DNA of 64,000 bases from Candidatus Aminicenantes bacterium JdFR-78 (GCA_002010665.1 MTON01000001.1:93985-157984), one strand, 5' to 3'; positions 26,658-36,810 are shown, counted from the stretch's first letter. Numbers and translations are program-made. Notes: a model not told the origin generated them from the sequence alone.

Positions 26658-27419
26658 AAATTCCCTCCCTCCAAGCTTCTCATGAATTTACTTCTACCAC
26701 TCTCAAAATTATTAGTCAATAAAATTAAAAAGAATTAAGTAACAATCAGCAAAGTTTAATTTGACTCTCAAATTTTTAAAATTCTATTATCAGCATTTAA
26801 GAAAGAATGAAATTTAAATGTTTTTCTTATTTGCTTAATTGGCTTAGTTGATTATATTTTTCAATCAGTTTTGTAAATCCACCATTTTTAGAAAAAATAG
26901 AAAGTAAATGATGACTCTTTACAGGTTGCCCAAGCTTTTTAAGAGCCTCCTCCTTAATTTGTTTTACTTGAACAGGAGTTAAATTCAAATACTGACTGAT
27001 TTTTGCAAGAGATTCTTTTTTACATGAAAAACCTTAGAATTTTCTAATAATAATTTCTTTTAAACTTAATGATTCAAAGCATACCTCAAATTTTTCTATG
27101 TTTCAGGAATACTAGCTAAATGTTGTAATAAAAAAGAAACTACTCTTAGTTTAAGAAAAAAACAAAAAGTTCGAGTTTCTGTTAAAAGCTTCCATATAAA
27201 ATAAACTTCAATGCTTCTTAGACAATTTAAAGTTCTTTGAGAAGTTCAAATGCATCCTCGATTTTTTTGAAGTAAAAATCTAAATTTTGATTTTTAAATG
27301 TCATTTATTCTATTTATGTATGACTTATAGCATGATTATTAATTGAGAAAAAGTATTAAAAATTGAATTAAATTACTATCTATTTGCTTGATGATTATTA
27401 CTTTTACTTTCCTTCTCGA
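26658..27419. other. Gene-poor AT-rich stretch before the CRISPR trailer
   Basis: No intact gene is visible in these 760 bases. The only coding trace is the HTH fragment at 26827-27033. The rest is low-complexity AT-rich sequence. The left part includes the 5' flank of the glycoside hydrolase gene, whose ribosome site (GGAGGGAGG) is just before its ATG. Confidence 0.6.
26827..27033 (-). pseudogene. Fragment resembling sigma-70 region 4 (helix-turn-helix)
   Basis: A 68-codon open stretch without a start codon reads KKESLAKISQYLNLTPVQVK, then QIKEEALKKLG, then a 30-residue tail ending LSQLSK. The pattern resembles region 4.2 of sigma-70 factors (LEEIGxxLGLTRERVRQIEKEALxKL), the -35 DNA-binding helix-turn-helix. 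Upstream there is a stop and no related sequence, so at most the end of a decayed gene remains. The likeness is by eye; another HTH family is possible. Confidence 0.4.
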
Positions 27420-30400
27420 ATCTTAATTCCTCATAGGTAGGCTCAAATTAATCAAGGTGGTATCCTATGGCTATTATGAAAAAGTAGTTTCAATTCCTCG
27501 TAGGTAGGCTCAAATTTTTCCTAAAAAGATATAATAAATTCCTCCTTCTATGTTTCAATTCCTCATAGGTAGGCTCAAATCTTCGTTCCTGGCTTTACCC
27601 AAGCCATCTTTTTAACAGTTTCAATTCCTCGTAGGTAGGCTCAAATCTAAATTGTCGACTATTGAAAGATGTAAAAGAAATTTTGGTTTCAATTCCTCAT
27701 AGGTAGGCTCAAATCCAGATGATGAAGGTAGATTAAAAGCACATCCTAAACTTTGTTTCAATTCCTCATAGGTAGGCTCAAATCCATTAGAAGCCTGTTT
27801 CTCTCTTCAATTTCTTTCTTAGGTTTCAATTCCTCATAGGTAGGCTCAAATCAAAAAAAAATCAAACCACGTATACCTTCGAAGAAGAGTGTTTCAATTC
27901 CTCATAGGTAGGCTCAAATCAAAGGACATTTTCTATTACAACCTCTCGAAGTATAACCGTTTCAATTCCTCATAGGTAGGCTCAAATCCTTCTTCATTAA
28001 ACCTTATAACGCTCTATAAGTATGTAGTTTCAATTCCTCATAGGTAGGCTCAAATCATAGATTTAAGAAATGTTATGTATTTGACTTTAGAAAATGTTTC
28101 AATTCCTCATAGGTAGGCTCAAATCCCTCTTTGGAACCCAGATGTCAAGTCTTGTTCTTCTCAGTTTCAATTCCTCATAGGTAGGCTCAAATCTTCTTCT
28201 CTCATCCTCATCCTCTTACATATATAAATAGTTTCAATTCCTCATAGGTAGGCTCAAATCCGTCGCCTCAGAATCTCTCCGTGTTTTATGTATCTTATGT
28301 TTCAATTCCTCATAGGTAGGCTCAAATCAACTTTCCTCTTTGGTTCTGACTCAGGCTCTTTTACGTTTCAATTCCTCATAGGTAGGCTCAAATCCAGGTT
28401 TTCATTAAGTTTAATTCTTCACAACAAGATGTTTCAATTCCTCATAGGTAGGCTCAAATCAATGCTCCAAGCACGCATAAAACCTTCAGAATAGAGAGTT
28501 TCAATTCCTCATAGGTAGGCTCAAATCACGGATTAAATCATAATCTATACGATTTGATAAATCGTTTCAATTCCTCATAGGTAGGCTCAAATCCTTCGTT
28601 GTGCCAAATGTGATAGAGTTTTTTCTGGGTTTCAATTCCTCATAGGTAGGCTCAAATCCGTCGCCTCAGAATCTCTCCGTGTTTTATGTATCTTATGTTT
28701 CAATTCCTCATAGGTAGGCTCAAATCCCATTCTGAAACCGACTTCTTGTTTTCTTACTCCGGTTTCAATTCCTCATAGGTAGGCTCAAATATTTTTGCTT
28801 TAATTCTTTGTCAACTCGTAAAAAGAGTTTCAATTCCTCATAGGTAGGCTCAAATCAAGAGTTTCCTTTTGGCACGAAAATCAATCTTACTTTGTTTCAA
28901 TTCCTCATAGGTAGGCTCAAATCCGAAGAAAGCCATAGCAGAGACAATCTCAAAAGGAATGTTTCAATTCCTCATAGGTAGGCTCAAATCTTTTCGCAGA
29001 GGATATGGAAAGAATTATCAATGAGCGTTTCAATTCCTCATAGGTAGGCTCAAATCACTTGTTTTGAGAAATTCTTCGAGGAGTACGAAAAAGTTTCAAT
29101 TCCTCATAGGTAGGCTCAAATCACTCCCTAATGTTAAATTTTGAGTCGTAAATTTTTTGTTTCAATTCCTCATAGGTAGGCTCAAATCCAATTCGGATCC
29201 ATTGAGGCCTTGTTCTCCAGCCTAGTTTCAATTCCTCATAGGTAGGCTCAAATCGAAGTATTGAGTCTGATGGATATAGAGACGGTAGATTGGTTTCAAT
29301 TCCTCATAGGTAGGCTCAAATCCAACATAGACGGGAGTATTGTCAATCACCCACAAACCGTTTCAATTCCTCATAGGTAGGCTCAAATCTCCTCGAAACA
29401 TTACGATAGATGTCCAATGCTTGGTCAGTTTCAATTCCTCATAGGTAGGCTCAAATCTCTGTGCTTTCAAATGAGCACAAAGACTATCTGCACTAGTTTC
29501 AATTCCTCATAGGTAGGCTCAAATCATAGAGATGTGGAACTACATCATATTGATTGATGATAGTTGTTTCAATTCCTCATAGGTAGGCTCAAATCGAAAA
29601 ATGCATTATAATACTTCAAAAACTTACCTCCGTTTCAATTCCTCATAGGTAGGCTCAAATCAGGGAGTATTGATAGTTTTTGCCAGAGGTTCCGGGTGTT
29701 TCAATTCCTCATAGGTAGGCTCAAATCAGGGAGTATTGATAGTTTTTGCCAGAGGTTCCGGGTGTTTCAATTCCTCATAGGTAGGCTCAAATCTCATCTC
29801 TTCGTCCATCTCTGGAGGAGTTTTCGTAGCAGTTTCAATTCCTCATAGGTAGGCTCAAATCCGTAATTTGAAAGAAAGTTCTGGAAATGCTTTTGAAGGT
29901 TTCAATTCCTCATAGGTAGGCTCAAATCTTTGAAAGCTCTTCCAAAGGTAGAACTGAATCGTCCAGGTTTCAATTCCTCATAGGTAGGCTCAAATCGGAT
30001 ATTTATGCAGGAGATAGAATTAGTTTTGATTCGTTTCAATTCCTCATAGGTAGGCTCAAATCATCCTCACAAAAAGAAGAAAAACTGGAGAAGGTTTAGT
30101 TTCAATTCCTCATAGGTAGGCTCAAATCCTGTAGATGTCACAGAAGTTGTTCCAGATTTTACGGCGTTTCAATTCCTCATAGGTAGGCTCAAATCCCAGC
30201 TGCCCCATTTTTTGCCTGCTTTGAGTGTGGGAGTTTCAATTCCTCATAGGTAGGCTCAAATCCAAAAAACAGCTAAGGAATTAAGAGCTGAAAAAGTGTT
30301 TCAATTCCTCATAGGTAGGCTCAAATGTGGTATTGTGAACATTGCTACCAGTGGACGTTGGGGGTTTCAATTCCTCATAGGTAGGCTCAAATCAAATTTC

Positions 30401-33139
30401 TACGAATCAAAAAACAAAGTTCACTGTGTAGTTTCAATTCCTCATAGGTAGGCTCAAATCAAGTAAGTCGCCCAGAGCAGAACAATCGACTTCACTGCGT
30501 TTCAATTCCTCATAGGTAGGCTCAAATCGATAGAACTTGGAGAACCTACTTTGTTTGAGAGATTGTTTCAATTCCTCATAGGTAGGCTCAAATCCCTTGG
30601 GTAAAGTTGGAGGGAGGTTCTTCTGCTGGTGAGTTTCAATTCCTCATAGGTAGGCTCAAATCAGAGCTATCAATGTTCTTAACAATCAAAGAAACGACAG
30701 TTTCAATTCCTCATAGGTAGGCTCAAATCAGAAGTTCAGGAGAAAACAGCTGGTGACGCAGAAGCATGTTTCAATTCCTCATAGGTAGGCTCAAATCAAT
30801 TATCTAAAACCTTTCTAAATCTTCCCTTATGAGGTTTCAATTCCTCATAGGTAGGCTCAAATCAATTAAGAAGGAGGCAGAAACTTTGTTGGGTATGTTG
30901 TTTCAATTCCTCATAGGTAGGCTCAAATCATTTAACTTTGTGATTTAATCCACACTCCAATAATTGGTTTCAATTCCTCATAGGTAGGCTCAAATCTCAT
31001 CGCTGAAGCGATGATTCTACGTCTTGGAACCCCGTTTCAATTCCTCATAGGTAGGCTCAAATCGTAGAAACAGTGAAACAAGCCTTTGCTCGGATTGATA
31101 GTTTCAATTCCTCATAGGTAGGCTCAAATCCCTAAAAACAAAAATAAGTCTCCTCAACTCACTTTTGTGTTTCAATTCCTCATAGGTAGGCTCAAATCGA
31201 GTACTGGGTTGAATGGAGAAGAATTCATCGGCGGAGTTTCAATTCCTCATAGGTAGGCTCAAATCTAGTATTTCCTCCATCCAAACATCTTGACGGAACT
31301 AGTTTCAATTCCTCATAGGTAGGCTCAAATCATTTTGTGAGCAAGAAGGGTTCGGTTGCGGAAGCTTGGTTTCAATTCCTCATAGGTAGGCTCAAATCTT
31401 ATAGATTCTATGAGGATGGAGTCACCCGTTGGTTTGGTTTCAATTCCTCATAGGTAGGCTCAAATCTATAGGGCGAAGAGTTTGGTAATGCAAAATTATA
31501 GGCGTTTCAATTCCTCATAGGTAGGCTCAAATCTTATCCATTTAGGTCTAATAAACAGAGATTGATTACGTTTCAATTCCTCATAGGTAGGCTCAAATCT
31601 TAACTTACTATAAACTTTCTATTTTCTTTATTTAGAGGTTTCAATTCCTCATAGGTAGGCTCAAATCCTTACAAGAAGTATGGGAGCATGCGGTGAAAAT
31701 CCAGTTTCAATTCCTCATAGGTAGGCTCAAATCAGGCTCACTTCCATCTACTCCAGTTCCACCTATAGCTCGTTTCAATTCCTCATAGGTAGGCTCAAAT
31801 CTTTTGCACGAGCTGTTCCTCCCATTGAAAAACCAGTGTTTCAATTCCTCATAGGTAGGCTCAAATCCAGGTGTCGTGAAGGTTAAAGAGTTTTCTTCAG
31901 TAACTGGTTTCAATTCCTCATAGGTAGGCTCAAATCCATTAATCGTGACATCTTTATCTTGTTGCGAAGAATGTTTCAATTCCTCATAGGTAGGCTCAAA
32001 TCATATCCTATACCAACTTGGCCACTCCATTGTGCTGCAGTTTCAATTCCTCATAGGTAGGCTCAAATCAAATTTAGCGATGGAGAACCGGGGAAACGGA
32101 TGGGAGGGTTTCAATTCCTCATAGGTAGGCTCAAATCCTTGAGAAACGAATCGAGGAGATAGAGAAAAAAGCAAGTTTCAATTCCTCATAGGTAGGCTCA
32201 AATCCTCTCAACTTCAGAATCCAAAAGAAATGATAGGGATTGTTTCAATTCCTCATAGGTAGGCTCAAATCGACTATTATATTGAGAGTGAACAATTCCC
32301 TTTGCATGTTTCAATTCCTCATAGGTAGGCTCAAATCTTCTCGCTCGGTAAGCAGAACAAGCACTTATCTTGAGTTTCAATTCCTCATAGGTAGGCTCAA
32401 ATCCTACATGAAGTTTTTAAAGAAAGAATTGGAGATATAAGTTTCAATTCCTCATAGGTAGGCTCAAATCACCTTACCTCTCCACAACCATCCAACATCC
32501 ATCTGAGTTTCAATTCCTCATAGGTAGGCTCAAATCTAGAAATTGGTTTGTTTTATCTACAGCAAATACCTCGTTTCAATTCCTCATAGGTAGGCTCAAA
32601 TCCAGGCAGATGCGGTACAGGATTCATGGCGGAAGTGTTGTTTCAATTCCTCATAGGTAGGCTCAAATCTTCGAGCCTAAAGCGTCTCTTGCCTATGCGA
32701 ATACAGGTTTCAATTCCTCATAGGTAGGCTCAAATCATAGAGGTATAGAGGGAAGGAAGGTGAAGGTTGGTGAGTTTCAATTCCTCATAGGTAGGCTCAA
32801 ATCACCCAACTCCTCATAGAGCTTACGTCTCAATTCTACGTTTCAATTCCTCATAGGTAGGCTCAAATCCTCTTAATCTCATCAACTGCTCTATTGCTTT
32901 ATCTCCTTGTTTCAATTCCTCATAGGTAGGCTCAAATCTGAGATGGATAGCGAGTTGAAAATACTGAAGACTCAGTAGTTTCAATTCCTCATAGGTAGGC
33001 TCAAATCCGACGCCTTCTTCTTTTCTTTCCCTCGCCAAAAGTAGTTTCAATTCCTCATAGGTAGGCTCAAATCTACTATTAGGTGCTTTGCTTTTTATGT
33101 GAAGAATGAGTTTCAATTCCTCATAGGTAGGCTCAAATC
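27420..33139 (-). CRISPR. CRISPR array, 86 repeats and 85 spacers
   Basis: A 30-base repeat recurs 86 times from 27420 to 33139, with spacers of about 34-39 bases. On the plus strand it starts GTTTCAATTCCTCATAGG and ends TAGGCTCAAATC. Read on the minus strand it begins GATTTGAGCC and ends GGAATTGAAAC, giving the ATTGAAAC 5' handle usual for Cas6-processed type I-B crRNAs. The oldest end is at 27.4 kb: the repeat at 27420-27449 has four changes, and those at 27488 and 27618 have CTCG for CTCA. The leader and promoter are at the 33.1 kb end beside cas1, so new spacers enter there. One spacer occurs twice (28261 and 28659), and one repeat-spacer unit is duplicated in tandem (29662 and 29728). 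Confidence 0.98.
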
Positions 33140-33326
33140 CAATTTTATCCTTAATTTTTCATAGTTTTTAATTTTCAAAGAGCGAATGGAATTAATTTTC
33201 ACATTAAATATATATTTCTTTTCTTCTTTAAAATCAAGCAGAAACTTACAATTTTTTCCCGTCATCGAACTCCCTATAATTTCACATTATCCCGGGTAGA
33301 CGACAAATACCTCCATCCTTTCAAAA
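33140..33326 (-). promoter_or_regulatory. CRISPR leader
   Basis: The 187 bases between the cas1 stop and the first repeat. It is AT-rich, has no open reading frame, and holds a promoter (33209-33237) and an inverted-repeat segment at 33262-33304 (GTCGTCTACCCGGG on the minus strand, then ATAATGTGAAATTAT). Leaders bind Cas1-Cas2 for spacer insertion and drive array transcription. Confidence 0.8.
33209..33237 (-). promoter_or_regulatory. Promoter of the CRISPR array
   Basis: On the minus strand TTGATT (33232-33237) is followed after 17 bases by TATATA (33209-33214). Transcription should begin near 33202, about 62 bases before the first repeat. Confidence 0.6.
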
Positions 33327-34322
33327 TTACCATCTCGCAACAAAAGGCTCATATTCCTCTTCTCCAAGTAGATGTTTCTCTACTTTATAAATTTCCATTC
33401 TTATTAAAGTTCTATAAGAGACATTTCTCCTCAATTTTCTGTGGCTAATCGTGGCATTTAACTTTTTCTCCATTTCTTCAATAAATATTTTTCTTCCCTC
33501 ATCATTTAAATAAAGACCCCCAAGTTCTTTTAGAAAATGTTTCTCTTTTAGCATGCCTTTATTTACAAGCGAAAAAATAACTCTATCAGATAAAATGGGT
33601 TTAAAAATTTCTGCCACATCAAGATTCAAAGAGAATCTTCGGAAATTTGCTGTATGAAGAAAACCAATTCTTGGGTCAAGATGTGTTTTATAAATTTCAG
33701 AAAGACAATAAGTATAAACCAATGAATTTCCAAAACTTATCAATGCGTTCAGTCTATCTCCTGGTGGACGCCTTTCTCTCCGTCCGTATTCCCATCCTTC
33801 ACTTGTTATTATTTTGTTGAAACTTCTATAATAAATTCCTTTTGAATTTCCTTCTATAGCCATAAGTGAATCAATATTCTTCTGCGCAGGAATTGAACTC
33901 AAAAAATTTTCGAGCCTCCCAATCTCTTCCTTTAAATCTACACCTCGAGAATTATAATATTGAAGAACTTTTATCATATTTTGAATTGCACCTTTTACAA
34001 ATTTGGAAGCAAGTTCTAATCGTTTTGAAGGGTCTATGTAATATTCAGTTTGTTTTAAAATCACAGCTCCAGAATTGTAATGCTCTCTTGGATAATAACT
34101 TCCAACATAATATCCGTACCGATTAAAAAAGTGGAGAATTATCTCATTTTGGGTAAAAAATTCAAGAATTTTCTTATTTAATGAAACTTCTCCAAATATT
34201 AAAAACTCTCCGGTATTCTCAATAGGAATATATTTTCTTTTTCCTTTATCACCTTCAAAAAATATAGTATTCTGCTTTCTTTTTATTTCTCCGCTCGAAA
34301 ATATATAAATACTTTTTTTCAT
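33327..34322 (-). CDS. cas1: CRISPR-associated endonuclease Cas1
   Basis: A 331-aa Cas1, the integrase that with Cas2 inserts new spacers. It starts KKSIYIFSSGEIKRKQNTIFF (beta-strand N-domain) and carries the metal site in LMAIEGNSKGIYY (catalytic Glu), FLHTANFRRFSLNLDVAEIFKP (catalytic His and Asp) and PPGDRLNALISFGNSLVYTY. The size and motifs fit Cas1 of type I-B. It is the last gene before the leader and lies downstream of cas2. Confidence 0.97.
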   Translation of the reverse strand: MKKSIYIFSSGEIKRKQNTIFFEGDKGKRKYIPIENTGEFLIFGEVSLNKKILEFFTQNEIILHFFNRYGYYVGSYYPREHYNSGAVILKQTEYYIDPSKRLELASKFVKGAIQNMIKVLQYYNSRGVDLKEEIGRLENFLSSIPAQKNIDSLMAIEGNSKGIYYRSFNKIITSEGWEYGRRERRPPGDRLNALISFGNSLVYTYCLSEIYKTHLDPRIGFLHTANFRRFSLNLDVAEIFKPILSDRVIFSLVNKGMLKEKHFLKELGGLYLNDEGRKIFIEEMEKKLNATISHRKLRRNVSYRTLIRMEIYKVEKHLLGEEEYEPFVARW

Positions 34323-34374
34323 TTAATCTTTATTATCTTCTAAATTTCCAATTATCATTTACCAATTACAATTT

Positions 34375-34638
34375 TCAAATTACAATTTCCTCAGCTCCTT
34401 TCTCTACGCCCATTATCTCGCGGTCAGTGTAAAGTTTAGAAGAAAAAATATAAAACACTACTGAATCCTGCTCTTCATTAATGATTTTTTTAAGTTCGAG
34501 TTTAAGTTTAGTGAATTTTGCTTCTGTAATTTCACCTTCGAGCACAGAATTCTGAATCCATGTAAGATATTTTCTTGCAATCCTTAAAACCTTTGCCACC
34601 CTTTTCTCTCCAATATCATAAACCATAATTAAATACAT
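34375..34638 (-). CDS. cas2: CRISPR-associated endoribonuclease Cas2
   Basis: An 87-aa Cas2, the small ferredoxin-fold partner of Cas1. It begins MYLIMVYDIGEKRVAKVLRI, with the conserved Asp at the end of the first strand, then WIQNSVLEGEIT and DSVVFYIFSSKL. I start at ATG 34638, because AAAAAAGG lies 7 bases before it and the homologous sequence begins there. The ATPase gene ends 14 bases upstream, so this ribosome site overlaps its tail. The order cas4-ATPase-cas2-cas1 is unusual; cas1 normally comes before cas2. Confidence 0.95.
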   Translation of the reverse strand: MYLIMVYDIGEKRVAKVLRIARKYLTWIQNSVLEGEITEAKFTKLKLELKKIINEEQDSVVFYIFSSKLYTDREIMGVEKGAEEIVI

Positions 34639-34652
34639 GGTTATACCTTTTT

Positions 34653-35897
34653 TCAAAAAAAATCCTTACTTAAAATTTTATAAAAAGGAACAATATGGAT
34701 TTCAGTATGCTCCAATTTCATATGTGCGTCCAGTGATAAGTTTATAAGAAAAGCTTTTTTAGGCTTATATTTCTCGCAAAAACTCCTCATGGCTCTTGAA
34801 ATTTTTGGTTTCTTAAATTTCTGATATTTCACTTCAATAGGAAATGCCCATGAACCGAGGTCGACCACAAAGTCTATCTCTCCTTTATCTTTTGTTCTCC
34901 AGAAACAAATTTTTGAAGCAGTTGTTCTGAATTTCTCTTTTAAAATATTAAATATAAAATTTTGAAAGACAAATCCTATTTCACTAAGACTTCCAAAAGT
35001 TCCGATTGCAAAATTCCGGAGACCAAGGTCATAAAAATAATAAACTGGTGATTTACTGATTTCTTTTCTTATGTTTCTAAAATAAGGAGAGACTTTTTGA
35101 AGAATAAAAGTTTTTTCCAGAAACCAGAGATATTCTTTTATTGTCTTAAAAGATATTCCAAGAGTAGAGGATAATTCTGATAAATTCACTAATTTCCCTA
35201 TTTGTGAAGCCATTATTTTTACCAGACTCGTAAAAGAATCGGTTTTTTTTACTTTAAGGAGATAGGAAATATCTCTTTCTATATAACTTTGATAAATTTC
35301 GTTGATTAATGCTCTTTTTTCTGTGAGTTTTTCCTCAAGAACAATCCTTGGATAACCACCGAAATTAAGATACTCTTCAAGAAGTTCATGGGTTTTTTCG
35401 TGTTCGAGAGCGAAAAAATCTTGGAGTTTATTTTCATATTTATATTTAGTTTTATAATTAACGAATTCCTCAAAAGATAGAGTGGAAAGCTCAAATATTC
35501 TTTTTCTCCCAATAAGAGATTCATGTATTTTTTCTTTTAATTCAACACTTCCTGAGCCAGATACTATAAATTTATATGGAAGATTCATGTCATAAATTCC
35601 TTTAAGAAAAATTCCTGCATCTTCTTTTCTCTGAATTTCATCTATGAAAACAAAACTCCTATCTTTTCCTAATTCTAATTCGATTTTTTTTATTAGCTTG
35701 TTCTGGGATGTGAAAAATTCTTTATCCTGTTCAATATCAAGATTTAAAAAAAGAGTTCGTTCTCCTTTTTCTTTTAAATACTTTTGAAGCATGAGCATTA
35801 AAGTGGTTTTTCCTGCCTGTCTCGGACCAACAATAAAACTTATCTCTTTCTTTGATAGATGCTCTTTGATTTCATTGAATAATTCTCTTTTAATCAT
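34653..35897 (-). CDS. AAA+ ATPase with DUF4143 and PD-(D/E)XK-like C-terminus, inside the cas operon
   Basis: A 414-aa protein. Walker A is VGPRQAGKTTL (residues ~22-32) and Walker B is FVFIDEIQR; SGSGSVELK follows as sensor region. A winged-helix/DUF4143 section includes LSSTLGISFKTIKEYLWFLEKTFI. The C-terminal GEIDFVVDLGSWAFPIEVKYQ has the D-x(n)-E-x-K pattern of a restriction-fold nuclease. Such ATPases are widespread, often mobile, and of unclear function. It sits between cas4 and cas2, with 14 bases to the cas2 start, so it is co-transcribed with the adaptation genes. Whether it helps adaptation or only inserted there is open. Confidence 0.85.
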   Translation of the reverse strand: MIKRELFNEIKEHLSKKEISFIVGPRQAGKTTLMLMLQKYLKEKGERTLFLNLDIEQDKEFFTSQNKLIKKIELELGKDRSFVFIDEIQRKEDAGIFLKGIYDMNLPYKFIVSGSGSVELKEKIHESLIGRKRIFELSTLSFEEFVNYKTKYKYENKLQDFFALEHEKTHELLEEYLNFGGYPRIVLEEKLTEKRALINEIYQSYIERDISYLLKVKKTDSFTSLVKIMASQIGKLVNLSELSSTLGISFKTIKEYLWFLEKTFILQKVSPYFRNIRKEISKSPVYYFYDLGLRNFAIGTFGSLSEIGFVFQNFIFNILKEKFRTTASKICFWRTKDKGEIDFVVDLGSWAFPIEVKYQKFKKPKISRAMRSFCEKYKPKKAFLINLSLDAHMKLEHTEIHIVPFYKILSKDFF

Positions 35898-35961
35898 ACT
35901 TCCATTTTAACCCGATTTTTTTAAAAATCAAGTTTAAAAATTCTCGTATCAATATAAATTT

Positions 35962-36456
35962 TCATGCCCAGCAAAATTCGTTATAGGCACATCTCTTACA
36001 AAAGGAAATCTTTTGAGGATGAGGAGGTATTTCACTTTTCACAAGTTCTTTTATATGAGAAATTGCATCTTCGAGTTTTCTCTTTAACTCATCATTTAAA
36101 GTGACTTTTACTCTTTTCTTCTCTTTTGGAATCAAAAGCTCGCCTTTCATTTTTAACCCCTGTTTGTCGAGCTTATAAAGATAAAAAGCAAGTTGCATTA
36201 AAGCAGGTTCAAGGAATCTACTTGATTTTTTTATTTCTGCAATTACAAAATCTGAATCTTTACGCTTTACAATATCAAATTTCATGCTCTCAGCTTCTAT
36301 TTCCTTTTTCTCACGAGAGTATGAATATTCATGGATGATTCTTCCTATTTCAAGAAAAGGGTCATCCTGAAAAGGAGTAATCTCGTGCGCCATAAACCAT
36401 ACCTCTCTTTTACATACAAAATAATACCAGATAAGAGTCCCAGTAATTTTCTTCAT
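35962..36456 (-). CDS. cas4: CRISPR-associated exonuclease Cas4
   Basis: A 164-aa Cas4 of the RecB-nuclease family that trims prespacers and selects PAM ends. Cys15 in WYYFVCKREVWF and the C-terminal CKRCAYNEFC form the four-Cys iron-sulfur site. The nuclease core shows GRIIHEYSYSREKK (His), FDIVKRKDSDFVIAEIKKSSR (Asp and the E-x-K) and ALMQLAFYLYKL (QxxxY). The ATG overlaps the stop of an upstream remnant ORF (TAATG), evidence that another gene was once coupled to it. Confidence 0.95.
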   Translation of the reverse strand: MKKITGTLIWYYFVCKREVWFMAHEITPFQDDPFLEIGRIIHEYSYSREKKEIEAESMKFDIVKRKDSDFVIAEIKKSSRFLEPALMQLAFYLYKLDKQGLKMKGELLIPKEKKRVKVTLNDELKRKLEDAISHIKELVKSEIPPHPQKISFCKRCAYNEFCWA

Positions 36457-36623
36457 TATAAATCCTGAGCAACAATAACTTTATTATTCTCTACAAAATA
36501 TTTTGAAACAACATAAAATTCTTTTAAACTTAATTTATTTGGAAAATAATTTATCCCTTCCAATTTTTCCAAATTTATCGGTTTATGTTTTCCAAATTTG
36601 CAAGTTAATACTATACAAATTTT
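36456..36623 (-). pseudogene. Remnant ORF coupled to cas4, unrecognised
   Basis: Fifty-five sense codons end in a TAA that overlaps the cas4 ATG (TAATG). The reading is ICIVLTCKFGKHKP, then LEGINYFPNKLSLKEF, then VVSKYFVENNKVIVAQDL. There is no ATG, GTG or TTG start and no ribosome site; a TAG precedes the frame. It looks like the 3' end of a gene whose front was deleted. I do not recognise the family. Confidence 0.45.
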
Positions 36624-36810
36624 CTAAAAAATTCAAATTTGTTTAATTTTATTCCATAAAATTAACCATAAGTTAATGAACAAGAAAAATTATAAACTGA
36701 ATTTTTTTTCGAAGTCGTTAAACAACTCTATTTTTATGTTCTTAATCTCACAAAAGTCCTAATTGAGATTTTACAAATAAAAAACTAAATATGAAGCATC
36801 TTTAATTTTT
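36457..36810. other. Gap between cas4 and cas3
   Basis: Apart from the coupled remnant ORF, these 350 bases are AT-rich and hold no recognised gene. It is the only large break in the cas operon and looks like the scar of a deletion. Confidence 0.5.

Noticed and set aside
27034-27419. A further gene between the HTH fragment and the array
   Set aside because: All frames are short and low in complexity; nothing supports a protein.
28288-33116. Several ORFs with repeated FEPTYEELK or FQFLIGRLKS units
   Set aside because: They are translations of the CRISPR repeat, which has no stop in some frames; no start sites or codon bias support them.
27420-33139. Spacers that target this window
   Set aside because: I saw no obvious match by eye, but a full comparison of 85 spacers needs a search tool; not claimed either way.
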